From positions 45,194 to 109,193 of the forward strand of contig JAGVJJ010000008.1 in NCBI GenBank assembly GCA_020051175.1: a stretch of DNA of 64,000 nucleotides, written 5' to 3'. This document shows positions 17,811 to 26,902 of this stretch, one piece after another; within the stretch, counting starts at the first letter, position 1; each line of letters starts with the position of its first letter. This stretch comes from Bacteroidia bacterium. GTDB lineage: Bacteria > Bacteroidota > Bacteroidia > 2-12-FULL-35-15. The notes beneath the pieces were generated by a model. It was not told the origin of the DNA. It was given only the letters and a program-made list of their open reading frames with translations, and made no database searches. The position numbers were made by a program, and so were the translations under genes.

Positions 17811-18506
17811 ATGAGCGCCAAACGCATCCTTTTAGTTGAAGACGAAGAACACCTGCTGAAAACCATTCAGCTCAACCTGGAACTGGAGGGATATACCGTT
17901 ACTTCTGCGATAAATGGTATAGAAGCACTTAAGGAATTCAGAAAAGCTCATTTCGACCTGGTAATACTGGATGTAATGTTGCCGGAGATGCACGGCTTTG
18001 ATGTGTGTGAGGAAATACGCAAGGAAAATACCCGGGTTGCCATTCTTTTCCTTACCGCAAAATCTTCCGGCAGCGATCGGGTGCAGGGATTGAAACTCGG
18101 AGCTGATGATTATCTTACCAAGCCTTTCAATCTTGAAGAGCTGTTACTGCGCGTGCAGATTCTTTTAAAACGCGGTAATGTCGCACCTGCCGCGCAAAGC
18201 ATGGAAGTGTATACTTTTGGTGATAATGAAATAAATTTCAAGACATACGAAATCAAAGGCGTTGACGGACAACGGACAGAAATAACAAAACGTGAAATAG
18301 CATTGTTGAAGTTATTGATAGACAAGGCTGGGAAGGTTGTTTCCCGTGAAGAGATACTGGATACCGTGTGGGGAACAGATGTTTATCCATCGTCACGTAC
18401 TATTGATAACTATATCCTTGCCTTCCGGAAATATTTCGAGAAAAAACAGAAGGAGCCTGAGCACTTCCATTCCATACGGGGTGTGGGCTATAAGTTCACT
18501 GAATAG
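17811..18506 (+). CDS. OmpR-family response regulator (orphan)
   Basis: 231 residues. The receiver domain (1-~125) has the acidic pocket E10-D11, the phosphoacceptor Asp54 (LVILDVMLPE) and the conserved Lys in YLTKPF. A winged-helix DNA-binding domain follows (~140-231: EITKREIALLKLLIDKAGKVVSREEIL, ending in a GVGYKF motif). It is a transcription regulator activated by phosphorylation. No histidine kinase is adjacent, so its partner is encoded elsewhere. Confidence 0.94.
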   Translation: MSAKRILLVEDEEHLLKTIQLNLELEGYTVTSAINGIEALKEFRKAHFDLVILDVMLPEMHGFDVCEEIRKENTRVAILFLTAKSSGSDRVQGLKLGADDYLTKPFNLEELLLRVQILLKRGNVAPAAQSMEVYTFGDNEINFKTYEIKGVDGQRTEITKREIALLKLLIDKAGKVVSREEILDTVWGTDVYPSSRTIDNYILAFRKYFEKKQKEPEHFHSIRGVGYKFTE

Positions 18507-18579
18507 AAATTCTTTGAAATATTAAGAGACTGTTTAAATTTCATTTAAAAATTATACTTGTGATGCTTTCCCCGATATT

Positions 18580-18626
18580 TCGACAGGCTCAATATGACCG
18601 CGCGCGGGTCAGTCTGAGCTGGTCGA
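18580..18626. repeat. REP-like palindromic element
   Basis: Outer arms TCGACAGGCTCA (18580-18591) and TGAGCTGGTCGA (18615-18626) pair at 10 of 12 positions, with an inner TGACC/GGTCA stem around a GCGCGC core. The text resembles a palindrome dispersed in many bacterial genomes (TCGACAAGCTCA type). It is located in the gap after the response regulator. Confidence 0.6.
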
Positions 18627-18700
18627 AGACTTTGCGAGGGCTATAATACTTTTTTAAAATAAAATTTAAACAGATACTAAATCTATATTTCTTAAAGTGC

Positions 18701-19489
18701 TTATTTGTTTTTTGGAGCAGTAGTTTTTTCTGGCTTCACAACATTCGCCAGTTTCCCGGATATGTATGTTGCAATAGGAGCAAAGCTTGTTGAGACAATT
18801 TTTTTAGGATCATTCTCTTTGGATGAAAATTGTGAGGTAGCAGCCCCTGCCGCTATGTATTTTCCTGTTTTGTCGAGTATGGTGTAATGTACTGTTACAT
18901 CTCTCATGTATGTATCTGTGGCAAGGTTGTAGGATTCGGGATTGTTTACAATATCCAGCTGGTTAATGAATACAAAATAATCGGTTTTATACTTTTTATA
19001 CAGGTAATCCAATGCTTTGGGATCATTCATTTTGATGTTCATGAATTTCTTATCTGTATTGATTTCAACGGCAATCTGGCCATTTTTAATCCCGCTTTTT
19101 TTTACAGGCTGTGAGTTTGGATTAGGGTTTGATACCAGATCATAAGAAAGGTCTGTAGACTGATAGATATACATTAAGTCTTTCGACATTTTGGCTGAAT
19201 CAGAATAAAATGAAACAACAGGAGCTGTGCTCTGAAGCTTTGATTTCAGTTGGTTGTTGAGCTGCCTGCGAAAATTTTCACGTATTTTTTCGAATTCCCA
19301 TTTCGTTTGCTGGTTCACTTTCATGTCAATCTCACTCATGTAAAGCTTTGGCTCGAAAGGAACAATCATAATCTTGCCGACAGTTCCGGGAACTGTGGTT
19401 TGGGTGGTACGGGTTCCTTCCTGTGCTATTGAAAAAAGCACAAGAAAGTTAAAGAAAATGAATACACTATTTTTTTTTAATCCGGTCAT
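18701..19489 (-). CDS. Exported hypothetical protein
   Basis: 262 residues with a signal peptide (about 1-23, ending SIAQ). The mature part has the segment GKIMIVPFEPKLYMSEID and a mixed alpha/beta composition, and ends in a Lys/Pro-rich tail (KPEKTTAPKNK). I do not recognise a family. It starts 37 bases after rseP on the same strand, so it probably belongs to that operon and acts in the envelope. The function is unknown. Confidence 0.8.
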   Translation of the reverse strand: MTGLKKNSVFIFFNFLVLFSIAQEGTRTTQTTVPGTVGKIMIVPFEPKLYMSEIDMKVNQQTKWEFEKIRENFRRQLNNQLKSKLQSTAPVVSFYSDSAKMSKDLMYIYQSTDLSYDLVSNPNPNSQPVKKSGIKNGQIAVEINTDKKFMNIKMNDPKALDYLYKKYKTDYFVFINQLDIVNNPESYNLATDTYMRDVTVHYTILDKTGKYIAAGAATSQFSSKENDPKKIVSTSFAPIATYISGKLANVVKPEKTTAPKNK

Positions 19490-19526
19490 CGGAAAACGAA
19501 TTACGGTAGAAGTGTTTACAAATGAT

Positions 19527-20849
19527 TTAGCTTCCGCTAATCCATCTTACCACATCATTGCCATTAGCATACAACAACAATGCCAATAACAGCATCATAC
19601 CAGCATATTGGGCATATTCAAGCACCTTTTCATTCGGCTTTCTGCGGGTAATCACTTCATATAACAGGAACATCACATGTCCGCCATCCAAAGCCGGTAT
19701 AGGCAATATGTTCATAATAGCCAGAACAATGCTCAGGAAAGCTGTAAAAGCCCAGAAGCTTGGCCAGTCCCAGGTTGTGCTGTAGGCTCCTGCAATGGCG
19801 CCAAAACCACCAATTTGTTTGTGGGCATCTTTAACTGTAAACAACACCTTCATCTGTTTGATATAATCTTCAAATGTTTCTGTGGCTTTGTTTATCCCTG
19901 CCGGAAACGATTCTGCAAAGGAATAGTTAATGGTATCAATGCTCAACAGCCTGGTGTATGGCGTGGGCATAAATCCTATGGTGCCTTCACTGCTTACCGG
20001 TGTTCGCAGAAGTACCGTGTCGTTGTTTCTTTTAACGCGTATATCTGCCAGTGACACTCTGTGGCTTTTCAGAAACTCGGTAACATCATTAAAATAAGGG
20101 GTTGGTTTATTGTTGATGGAAATTAACTGGTCGCCTTTTTTAAAACCCGCTTTGGCTGCAGCATTTCCGGGAAGCACAGAATCCACAATTGCAGGAAATC
20201 GAGGTGTAACAAGCATTGATTTTTTTGCAATGATTTTGCTGTGCTGCTCCTCTGTTACAGGCAGGTCTATCTTTTGACCATCTCTCATTACCTGGATAGA
20301 AGTAGCATGATCAATAATTACTTCTTTTGCAATTTTCCTGAAATTTTCAACTTCTTTGTTATTTACACTTACAATCTGGTCGCCATTTTTGATACCTATT
20401 TCCATGGCAATACTGTCAGGAGCAACACCATACGTGGCATTTTGGGTTGGAAGGTACTCTTCGCCCCATGCAAATAAAACCATTGCGTAGATAAGCACTC
20501 CGAGAATAACATTTACTGTAACACCACCAATCATAATAATAAGGCGCTGCCAGGCTGGTTTTGCGCGGAACTCCCATGGCTGGGGCGGAAGTTTCATCTG
20601 CTCCTTGTCCATAGATTCATCAATCATACCGGATATTTTAACATAGCCTCCAAGGGGTAGCCAGCCAATACCGTATTCTGTACCGCCTTTCTGAACTTTG
20701 AAAAGCGAAAACCATGGGTCAAAAAACAGGTAGAACTTCTCAACGCGTGTTTTGAAAAGGCGTGCCGGTATAAAGTGCCCCAACTCATGTAAAACAATAA
20801 GTATAGAAAGGCTTAATATAAATTGTACTATTTGTGTGAATACTTCCAT
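19527..20849 (-). CDS. rseP: Site-2 intramembrane metalloprotease RseP
   Basis: 440 residues. The zinc motif HELGH (21-25) lies in the first transmembrane segment. Two PDZ-like regions lie at ~115-190 and ~205-290 (GDQIVSVNNKEV and GDQLISINNKP). The second half of the active site, LPIPALDGGH, is near 380, with C-terminal membrane helices after it. It cleaves transmembrane substrates such as anti-sigma factors inside the inner membrane. It sits downstream of dxr and an M23 peptidase gene on the same strand. A dispersed repeat copy lies immediately before its start. Confidence 0.95.
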   Translation of the reverse strand: MEVFTQIVQFILSLSILIVLHELGHFIPARLFKTRVEKFYLFFDPWFSLFKVQKGGTEYGIGWLPLGGYVKISGMIDESMDKEQMKLPPQPWEFRAKPAWQRLIIMIGGVTVNVILGVLIYAMVLFAWGEEYLPTQNATYGVAPDSIAMEIGIKNGDQIVSVNNKEVENFRKIAKEVIIDHATSIQVMRDGQKIDLPVTEEQHSKIIAKKSMLVTPRFPAIVDSVLPGNAAAKAGFKKGDQLISINNKPTPYFNDVTEFLKSHRVSLADIRVKRNNDTVLLRTPVSSEGTIGFMPTPYTRLLSIDTINYSFAESFPAGINKATETFEDYIKQMKVLFTVKDAHKQIGGFGAIAGAYSTTWDWPSFWAFTAFLSIVLAIMNILPIPALDGGHVMFLLYEVITRRKPNEKVLEYAQYAGMMLLLALLLYANGNDVVRWISGS

Positions 20850-20850
20850 A

Positions 20851-20884
20851 GTTACGGATAAACGAATTTTTACGAATTTACGAA
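20851..20884. repeat. Dispersed intergenic repeat, copy b
   Basis: GTTACGGATAAACGAAT followed by TTTTACGAATTTACGAA, beginning one base before the rseP start codon. It is nearly identical to the reverse complement of the copy at 56263-56297 and close to 13242-13281. Confidence 0.65.
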
Positions 20885-20916
20885 ACTGAGTTATTTACTA
20901 ACTGAGTTATCTACTA
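20885..20916. repeat. 16-bp tandem repeat, two copies
   Basis: ACTGAGTTATTTACTA (20885-20900) and ACTGAGTTATCTACTA (20901-20916), 15 of 16 bases identical. It follows directly on dispersed repeat copy b, between dxr and rseP. Confidence 0.75.
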
Positions 20917-21005
20917 ATTACAAATCTTTACTAATCTCCTTTTTTTCTGACTTCCCGACTTTGCCACGAAGTTACGCAATCTTTTGAGGATTGGTGTATT
21001 GCCTG

Positions 21006-22187
21006 TTAAATAGATTTTATTGGTTCTATTTTCAAAATTAACGCTGCAGCTGCCATCCTGGTTTCTTTGTCGGTGTTTATGTAATCTTCATAGCCGGGTT
21101 TGCTGATATGTGTGGCAGTCTGAAGGCATTTTTCAACTACATCACTCATTTGAAGGAAACCTATTTTGTCTTTCAGGAATGCATCTACGGCTACTTCGTT
21201 GGCTGCATTTAGAACACAAGGGGCATTTCCACCTTTTTTAAGGGCTTCGTAAGCCAGCGACAGGTTACGGAATGTATTCGTATCGGCAGGTTCAAAGGTG
21301 AGCTGAGGATAGTTCATAAAATTAAAACGCGGGAAATCCGATTTTATGCGTTGCGGGTAAGCCATAGCATACTGTATTGGCAGTTTCATGTCCGGCAGTC
21401 CCATCTGAGCTTTCATGCTTCCATCAGCAAACTGAACAATGGAGTGAATAATACTTTGCGGATGAACAATAACATCGATCTGATCGGTTTCCAGCCCAAA
21501 CAGCCATTTTGCTTCAATCACCTCCAGCCCTTTGTTCATAAGTGAAGCCGAATCAATCGTGATTTTTGCCCCCATTTCCCAGTTAGGATGCTTCAAAGCC
21601 TGTTCCTTTCTTACATTTTGAAGAAAATCTCTGGTCTTCCCCCGGAATGGGCCTCCGGAGGCCGTCAGGTATATTTTTTCCACCGGGTTGTGAAATTCGC
21701 CTGCAAGGCACTGGAAAATTGCTGAATGCTCCGAATCAACCGGGTACAGGTTCACCCCGTTTTCTTTGGCCAGTTTTGTTACCAGGTCCCCTGCAACAAC
21801 AAGCGTTTCTTTGTTGGCCAGCGCAATCTGTTTTCCGGCTTTGATGGCCGAGAGCGTGGACTCCAGTCCCGCATATCCTACTATGGCAGCAATAACAGTA
21901 TCAATACTGTCCATTTTTACCACATCGGCAATAGAAGCATTTCCGGCAAATACTTTTATATCATGTGGCAGCAAAGCATCTTTCACATATTTATATTTGC
22001 TTTCATCTGCAATTACAACAGTATTTGGATTAAACTCAATAGCCTGTTTTATAAGTAAATCGGCATTGCCGCTTCCTGTAAGAACTTCTACGGAAAACTT
22101 ATCGGTATTGGCCCTGATAACATCCAGGGCCTGGGTACCTATTGAGCCTGTAGAGCCAAGTATTGCTATGTTTTTTTTTTCGTTCAA
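21006..22187 (-). CDS. dxr: 1-deoxy-D-xylulose 5-phosphate reductoisomerase
   Basis: 393 residues, the usual length. NADPH-binding GSTGSIG lies at 11-17. Family motifs include ALANKETLV, YPVDSEHSAIFQ, TASGGPFRG, NMG-type substrate loop WEMGAKITIDSASLMNKGLE, and VHPQSIIHS. It catalyses the first committed step of the MEP isoprenoid pathway. It begins 21 bases after the M23 peptidase gene and is followed by rseP, an arrangement common in this phylum, so they form a probable operon. Confidence 0.97.
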   Translation of the reverse strand: MNEKKNIAILGSTGSIGTQALDVIRANTDKFSVEVLTGSGNADLLIKQAIEFNPNTVVIADESKYKYVKDALLPHDIKVFAGNASIADVVKMDSIDTVIAAIVGYAGLESTLSAIKAGKQIALANKETLVVAGDLVTKLAKENGVNLYPVDSEHSAIFQCLAGEFHNPVEKIYLTASGGPFRGKTRDFLQNVRKEQALKHPNWEMGAKITIDSASLMNKGLEVIEAKWLFGLETDQIDVIVHPQSIIHSIVQFADGSMKAQMGLPDMKLPIQYAMAYPQRIKSDFPRFNFMNYPQLTFEPADTNTFRNLSLAYEALKKGGNAPCVLNAANEVAVDAFLKDKIGFLQMSDVVEKCLQTATHISKPGYEDYINTDKETRMAAAALILKIEPIKSI

Positions 22188-22208
22188 GTGTTTTGTGTTT
22201 GCGGTCAG

Positions 22209-23081
22209 TTAAAATACCATATAATCCTGAGGGTCAATAGGGTTTCCATTGTACCACAGCTCAAAATGAAGGTGAGGGCCGGTAGTTTGTTCGCCCGAGT
22301 TGCCAATAATGGCTATAGGGTCGCCAGCCTTTACATAATCCCCAATTTTTTTCAATAGAACTGAATTGTGCTTATAAACGGAAATAAGGTTATTTGTATG
22401 CTGTACTGTAATGGTATAGCCGGTTTCTGACGACCAGGTGGCAAGGATAACTGTTCCGTCAAGTGTGCTTTTTATGGCTTCGTTTTCCGGTCCCACAATA
22501 TCCAATCCAAAATGCTGTTCGCTGGCTTTGAAAGAGCTGGATACAATACCCTTCAGCGGAGTAAAAAAGGAAAAATTGGTAATTGCATTTTTGGCGGCTT
22601 CTGTTTCGTAAGTGAGGCTGTATTTGTCCTGCTCTTCAATTGCTTTGCGCAATTCGGCCTCACTTTTAGAAGGACTGATTGAAAGCTTGTTGTACTCCTT
22701 GTTTTTATCCGGCCTGTTTTGTGTGCTGTCTGATTTAATTTTACCGCTTAAAACGTTTCCTATATTGGCAATAAATGCATTCTGGGCGATAAGTGTCTGC
22801 TCAAGCGAATCGCTTTTAAAGGTAAGCTTTATAAGATTTTTGCGTACACCAGCATCTGAATAGCCGGGAATATATTCGCGCAAGGGGGTAAAAGCAATCA
22901 GGGACGTAACCAGCATGGTCATAATAATGGTTACGGTACCCAATAATATAGCAAGTCCAAGAGGAGTGAGCGTCAACGATAGCTTCTCTTCAAAGGTGTC
23001 ATCATTCATTACTACCAGCCTGTAACGGTGGCGCAAGCGCTCAATGAGTTTTCTTTTTTTCTGGTCCTCCTTTTCTGCCAT
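22209..23081 (-). CDS. M23 family (LytM) metallopeptidase, membrane-anchored
   Basis: 290 residues. A short basic cytoplasmic N-terminus is followed by one transmembrane helix (~37-65), a coiled-coil-like linker, and a C-terminal LytM domain. Zinc-site motifs HFGLD and HLHFELW are both present, and the core GDYVKAGDPIAIIGNSG is typical. It should cut peptidoglycan cross-bridges in the periplasm, or activate another hydrolase. It is the first gene of the cluster with dxr and rseP. A near-match to the -7 element (GATATTTG) lies upstream. Confidence 0.92.
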   Translation of the reverse strand: MAEKEDQKKRKLIERLRHRYRLVVMNDDTFEEKLSLTLTPLGLAILLGTVTIIMTMLVTSLIAFTPLREYIPGYSDAGVRKNLIKLTFKSDSLEQTLIAQNAFIANIGNVLSGKIKSDSTQNRPDKNKEYNKLSISPSKSEAELRKAIEEQDKYSLTYETEAAKNAITNFSFFTPLKGIVSSSFKASEQHFGLDIVGPENEAIKSTLDGTVILATWSSETGYTITVQHTNNLISVYKHNSVLLKKIGDYVKAGDPIAIIGNSGEQTTGPHLHFELWYNGNPIDPQDYMVF

Positions 23082-23170
23082 AGCTTACAAATATCGCAAT
23101 TTTTTTGTAAGAACGGAACCCGGAAAATCAAGCTCAAATATGAAAGTAGTGCAACAGGGGAAAGTTTTGT

Positions 23171-23665
23171 TTAAGGAACAGTTATTTCGTTTGTAGAAAC
23201 GATATTACTTTTATTTCCCGCACGGTCGGTTAAGGTAATTTCAAATTTCACAACATCATGCGGACCGAATATAGGAGCAGCACGGAGCTTGATTTTAATT
23301 TCTCCATCCAGTGCCTTGTACTGGCCATCAGGGGTAATGTTTGGTACACGGTAGCTATAGAACAACGTGTCGAATTGCGGGGTTCCGAAGGATGAATCGA
23401 CCGGGACAAAATTGCCGGCTTGATCTTTATATAAATACTTCATTCTAAGGTCATCAGGTGATGTGTTGTCGCTTTCCGGGATTCCGATATCGCCATCGCC
23501 ATCCTGGAACGTGATGTAGCAGTCCGCGGAATCATTCCCGAAAGTATTGAACCGGTCGAATTTGATAACAGGTTGAGGTGGAAATTGTTTTTCTTTGATG
23601 CAGGAGCCCAATAAAAGCAGGGTTACTGTTATAAAAAGAAAATGTATATGCCGAAATTGTTTCAT
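23171..23665 (-). CDS. Hypothetical lipoprotein
   Basis: 164 residues. The signal peptide ends in LLLGSC (Cys22), and the lipobox is clear. The mature part is beta-rich, with an acidic segment FQDGDGDIGIPESDNTSPDD that could bind calcium, and an Ig-like end (FEITLTDRAGNKSNIVSTNEI). Such lipoproteins are common in Bacteroidota, and no specific function is known. It is flanked by ~90-base gaps on both sides and looks monocistronic. Confidence 0.8.
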   Translation of the reverse strand: MKQFRHIHFLFITVTLLLLGSCIKEKQFPPQPVIKFDRFNTFGNDSADCYITFQDGDGDIGIPESDNTSPDDLRMKYLYKDQAGNFVPVDSSFGTPQFDTLFYSYRVPNITPDGQYKALDGEIKIKLRAAPIFGPHDVVKFEITLTDRAGNKSNIVSTNEITVP

Positions 23666-23756
23666 TGTGCTATTTACAATACATAAAATTATTAATTATT
23701 TTTGAGGAAAACAAGATTTAAACTACTTATCCACCTGAATCTAACAGTAAAAGCAT

Positions 23757-24776
23757 GTGCCTGACAGATTCGCATATAAAAGCAGATTGAACTCTACACC
23801 ATCAATTGATACACTATTGGGCATAAGCTCCAAAAAGGAATTTGAGCAACTGGCTTTAACAATTTTTAACGTTCAGGTGAGGGAAAATAGTGTGTACCGC
23901 GATTTTGTCAGAAGCTTAAAGGTGGATCCCTCCAATGTTACATCACTTGAAACAATTCCTTTTTTACCCATAGAGTTTTTTAAAACGCATAAACTGATTT
24001 CCGGTTCCTGGAATGCAGAGGAGAGTGAGCAGGTTTTTACCAGCAGCGGTGCTGTTCAAAGCAGGCATTATGTAAAAGATGCCGCGGTTTATGAAAAAAG
24101 TTACCGTAAGGGGTTTACACATTTTTATGGCCCTATAGAAAATTATTGTGTGCTTGCGCTATTGCCTTCCTATCTGGAGCGTGAAGGATCTTCGCTTATT
24201 TATATGGCTGATGATTTGATAAAACGAAGCGGGCACAGGCATAGCGGTTTTTACCTTCATAACTATGAGGATTTAATAAAAAAGTTAGGAATGCTGGATT
24301 CTCAAGGGCAAAAGGTGTTGCTGCTGGGTGTTACTTATGCTTTACTCGACCTGGCGGAAAGACATCAATTTAGCCTTAACCATACAATTATAATGGAAAC
24401 TGGCGGCATGAAAGGCAGACGTACGGAAATGGTGAGGGAAGAACTACATGCTGTACTGTACGGAAGGTTTGGTGTAGATGCAATACATAGCGAATATGGT
24501 ATGACGGAACTCCTGTCGCAGGCTTATTCAAATGGTAAAGGTGTGTTTTATTGTCCGCCATGGATGACGGTAATGATAAGAGATACCAACGATCCCTTTT
24601 CTTACCTGGCCTACAACCGTACCGGAGGTATTAATGTGATAGATCTTGCGAATGTTCATTCCTGCTCATTTATTGCAACACAGGATTTGGGCAGGAACCA
24701 TGCTGATGGAAGCTTTGAAGTGCTGGGGCGCTTTGATAACAGTGATTTGCGCGGCTGCAATCTGCTTGTTGGGTAA
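23757..24776 (+). CDS. LuxE-like acyl-protein synthetase
   Basis: 339 residues from GTG 23757. An in-frame TAA at 23748-23750 rules out anything earlier, and a TTG at 23787 is an alternative. It resembles the LuxE/acyl-protein synthetase family: FLPIEFFKTHKL, the loop VFTSSGAVQS that replaces the AMP-binding P-loop, and HSEYGMTELLSQAYS. LuxE activates a fatty acid as acyl-AMP and passes it to a protein Cys. Stand-alone Bacteroidota copies probably activate other acyl substrates. No luxCD or glycan cluster is adjacent, so the substrate is unknown. Confidence 0.82.
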   Translation: MPDRFAYKSRLNSTPSIDTLLGISSKKEFEQLALTIFNVQVRENSVYRDFVRSLKVDPSNVTSLETIPFLPIEFFKTHKLISGSWNAEESEQVFTSSGAVQSRHYVKDAAVYEKSYRKGFTHFYGPIENYCVLALLPSYLEREGSSLIYMADDLIKRSGHRHSGFYLHNYEDLIKKLGMLDSQGQKVLLLGVTYALLDLAERHQFSLNHTIIMETGGMKGRRTEMVREELHAVLYGRFGVDAIHSEYGMTELLSQAYSNGKGVFYCPPWMTVMIRDTNDPFSYLAYNRTGGINVIDLANVHSCSFIATQDLGRNHADGSFEVLGRFDNSDLRGCNLLVG

Positions 24777-24895
24777 TCTGCAATAAATTCTGCTTAAGCA
24801 ACGTTTCCTATCTAAACAATACAATTTACATGGCATAGACTTTTACTTTTTTTGGTGCCCAATACTTAAAAATTGTAAGCTTAAAATGTCTATCT

Positions 24896-25612
24896 ATGAA
24901 TCAGCGAGCCGCTTTCTTCTTTTTTGTTTTCTGTGCTGTTTTGTTTTTTTTACAGGGATCACACAACATATCCCGGGCTCAGAATACGGTACAGTTTGCA
25001 AAAGCAACCGAACACTTTGATGCTATTATTGTACCGGGAATACCATACAAGGATCCTGCACTGGAAATTATCTTCAAAGCTCGTATTCTTTGGGCAAAAT
25101 ACCTGTTTGATAACGGGGTTGCGGATAATATAATTTTTTCCGGAGGGGCCGTTTACAACCCTTATGTGGAGGGTATTATAATGAAGACGTATGCCGATTC
25201 TCTTGGCATACCTCCTGCACATACATTTTCTGAGGTGCAGGCCGAGCATAGTACAGAGAATATTTATTATTCTTTGCTTATGGCCAGGCAAATGGGGTTC
25301 AGGAAGGTTGCTGTTGCAACAGATCATTATCAGGCAATTATAATAAAAAAATTCATGGATAAAAATTGCCCGGATGTTAAGCTGATACTCATAGAATTTA
25401 AAAAGATAAATTTGATTGCAGCTCCGTGGCCCGAAATAGATCCTTCTGCCGCCTGTGTGGATGATTTTGTGTCACTTGTTGAGCGCGAAGATCGTATTAA
25501 GCGCTTTAAGGGAACACTCGGAATGAATATTAATTATGATGAAGGCGATACGTTAAATTATCCACAAAGGCGTTCACTGTTTTCACTGGCAGGTTTGAGT
25601 AGTTTCCGGTAG
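24896..25612 (+). CDS. YdcF/DUF218 family protein
   Basis: 238 residues. A hydrophobic N-terminus (about 8-28) acts as a signal peptide or anchor. The DUF218 core follows: FDAIIVPGIPYKDP, IIFSGGAVYNPYVEG, the acidic EVQAEHSTENIYYSL motif and VAVATDHYQA. Family members (SanA, ElyC, YdcF) sit at the envelope. ElyC/SanA affect peptidoglycan and lipid-carrier metabolism, but their chemistry is not settled. It is a single gene followed by an AT-rich hairpin. Confidence 0.85.
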   Translation: MNQRAAFFFFVFCAVLFFLQGSHNISRAQNTVQFAKATEHFDAIIVPGIPYKDPALEIIFKARILWAKYLFDNGVADNIIFSGGAVYNPYVEGIIMKTYADSLGIPPAHTFSEVQAEHSTENIYYSLLMARQMGFRKVAVATDHYQAIIIKKFMDKNCPDVKLILIEFKKINLIAAPWPEIDPSAACVDDFVSLVEREDRIKRFKGTLGMNINYDEGDTLNYPQRRSLFSLAGLSSFR

Positions 25613-25649
25613 TTGTTTTTCCCTTTTATGTGTAATAATATCATTTTTG

Positions 25650-25682
25650 AAAGAATACAATACCGGTCAAGCATTCTTTTTT
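25650..25682 (+). terminator. AT-rich terminator-like hairpin
   Basis: AAAGAAT (25650-25656) pairs with ATTCTTT (25673-25679), continuing into a T-run to 25682. The stem is seven pairs, weak and AT-rich, downstream of the DUF218 gene. Confidence 0.45.
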
Positions 25683-25766
25683 GAGGGATGATTGATTTTT
25701 TACATCCTGTGTTACGTCCGGGATAATTTCATAGTGAGCTACAAAAATATTCTTATATTAGCTTCT

Positions 25767-26867
25767 ATGAAAACGGATCATATACTTCAGTTTTACAATA
25801 TTCTGCGTAAAGAAAACCTCTGTTTTATTTATCAGGGGGATTTCAGCGATGGTATTACCGACAAAATAGTTAGTTTGAGTGAATATTCCATTCAAAACAG
25901 CAACCAGGTAATGTTAAAAATGAAGAGCAAAATTTCTTTTCTTATTGTTGAATGCTTTCAGAATATTGTTCGTCATGGTGGTAACGGCCCTAATGATATT
26001 AACCGGACAATAACTTTACCAAGCTTGTTTTCTGCAAGAAGCACAAATGACTGTGTTTATATCACCTCGGCCAACCTGATTGAAAACAAACAGATTCCCT
26101 TGCTGAAGGAAAAGCTTGAAAAGCTCAACAACCTGGATAAAGAGGCCATGAAAGCCATGTATCTGGAAATCCTTACCAACAACCAGATGTCGGGCAAAGG
26201 TGGTGCGGGGCTTGGTTTGGTGGAGATGGCGCGGAAATCTGGTAACCCGTTGGAATATGGTTTTGAAAATGAAAACGATAAGCTTTCCTTGTTTTACCTG
26301 ATGCTGAAGATGAAGGAGAAGGAGATGACAGGGATGGATGAAAATATTTCGCTGGATAGTGTAAAGCAAATGCACGATGTGATGCGTAAAGAGAATATCC
26401 TGCTTGTTTATAAAGGCGATTTCTCGCAGGAAACCATCCTCCCGATACTTAAAATGATTGAGGATAACCTGAACAAGCACCAGGAAGAGTTTGGCATCAA
26501 GAAAAAACTGTATCTGATTCTTGTTGAGGTGTTGCAGAATGTTTCCAAACATGCTGCTGAGCAGAAGGGTAGAAGGGATGCCATTTTTATGATAGGAAAG
26601 AGGGGACAAAAATACAGTGTGTGTACCGGAAACATTGTTGATGACGTAGCTGCTAAAAGGCTTGAAGAGAAGATTAACAGAGTAAACAGTTACAGTAAAG
26701 AGGAGCTGGCAGCATATTATAGAAAAACGCTGAAAGAGGGCATAGCATCAGAAAAGGGAGCAGGACTAGGTATTATTGATATCGCAAAAGAAAGCAGTGA
26801 CAAAATTGTGTTTGACCTTCAGCCGGAAGGAAACAATATTTTCTTTTCATTGAACATAAGTATATAA
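25767..26867 (+). CDS. Tandem SiaB-type protein kinase (two fused DUF6272 domains)
   Basis: 366 residues from ATG 25767. The longer frame from TTG 25692 adds 25 unlikely residues. Two homologous domains, ~1-182 and ~198-366, each begin with FYNILRKENLCFIYQGDFS or MHDVMRKENILLVYKGDFS. Each has a GHKL-ATPase N-box (E62...N66 in ECFQN; E254...N258 in EVLQN) and a Gly-rich lid (GKGGAGLGL at 143-151; EKGAGLGII at 329-337). SiaB-type kinases phosphorylate the SiaC antagonist, and a SiaC-type gene lies 35 bases downstream. Both ATP sites look intact. The known Pseudomonas SiaB is a single domain, so the fusion is notable. Cytoplasmic. Confidence 0.85.
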   Translation: MKTDHILQFYNILRKENLCFIYQGDFSDGITDKIVSLSEYSIQNSNQVMLKMKSKISFLIVECFQNIVRHGGNGPNDINRTITLPSLFSARSTNDCVYITSANLIENKQIPLLKEKLEKLNNLDKEAMKAMYLEILTNNQMSGKGGAGLGLVEMARKSGNPLEYGFENENDKLSLFYLMLKMKEKEMTGMDENISLDSVKQMHDVMRKENILLVYKGDFSQETILPILKMIEDNLNKHQEEFGIKKKLYLILVEVLQNVSKHAAEQKGRRDAIFMIGKRGQKYSVCTGNIVDDVAAKRLEEKINRVNSYSKEELAAYYRKTLKEGIASEKGAGLGIIDIAKESSDKIVFDLQPEGNNIFFSLNISI

Positions 26868-26902
26868 ACCAGTACGATACAGAAATAACATCAAACAGAG
26901 TT

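Noticed and set aside
26016..26609. 197-codon minus-strand frame across the tandem kinase gene
   Set aside because: It overlaps two intact, recognisable kinase domains on the plus strand and has no domain or signal of its own.
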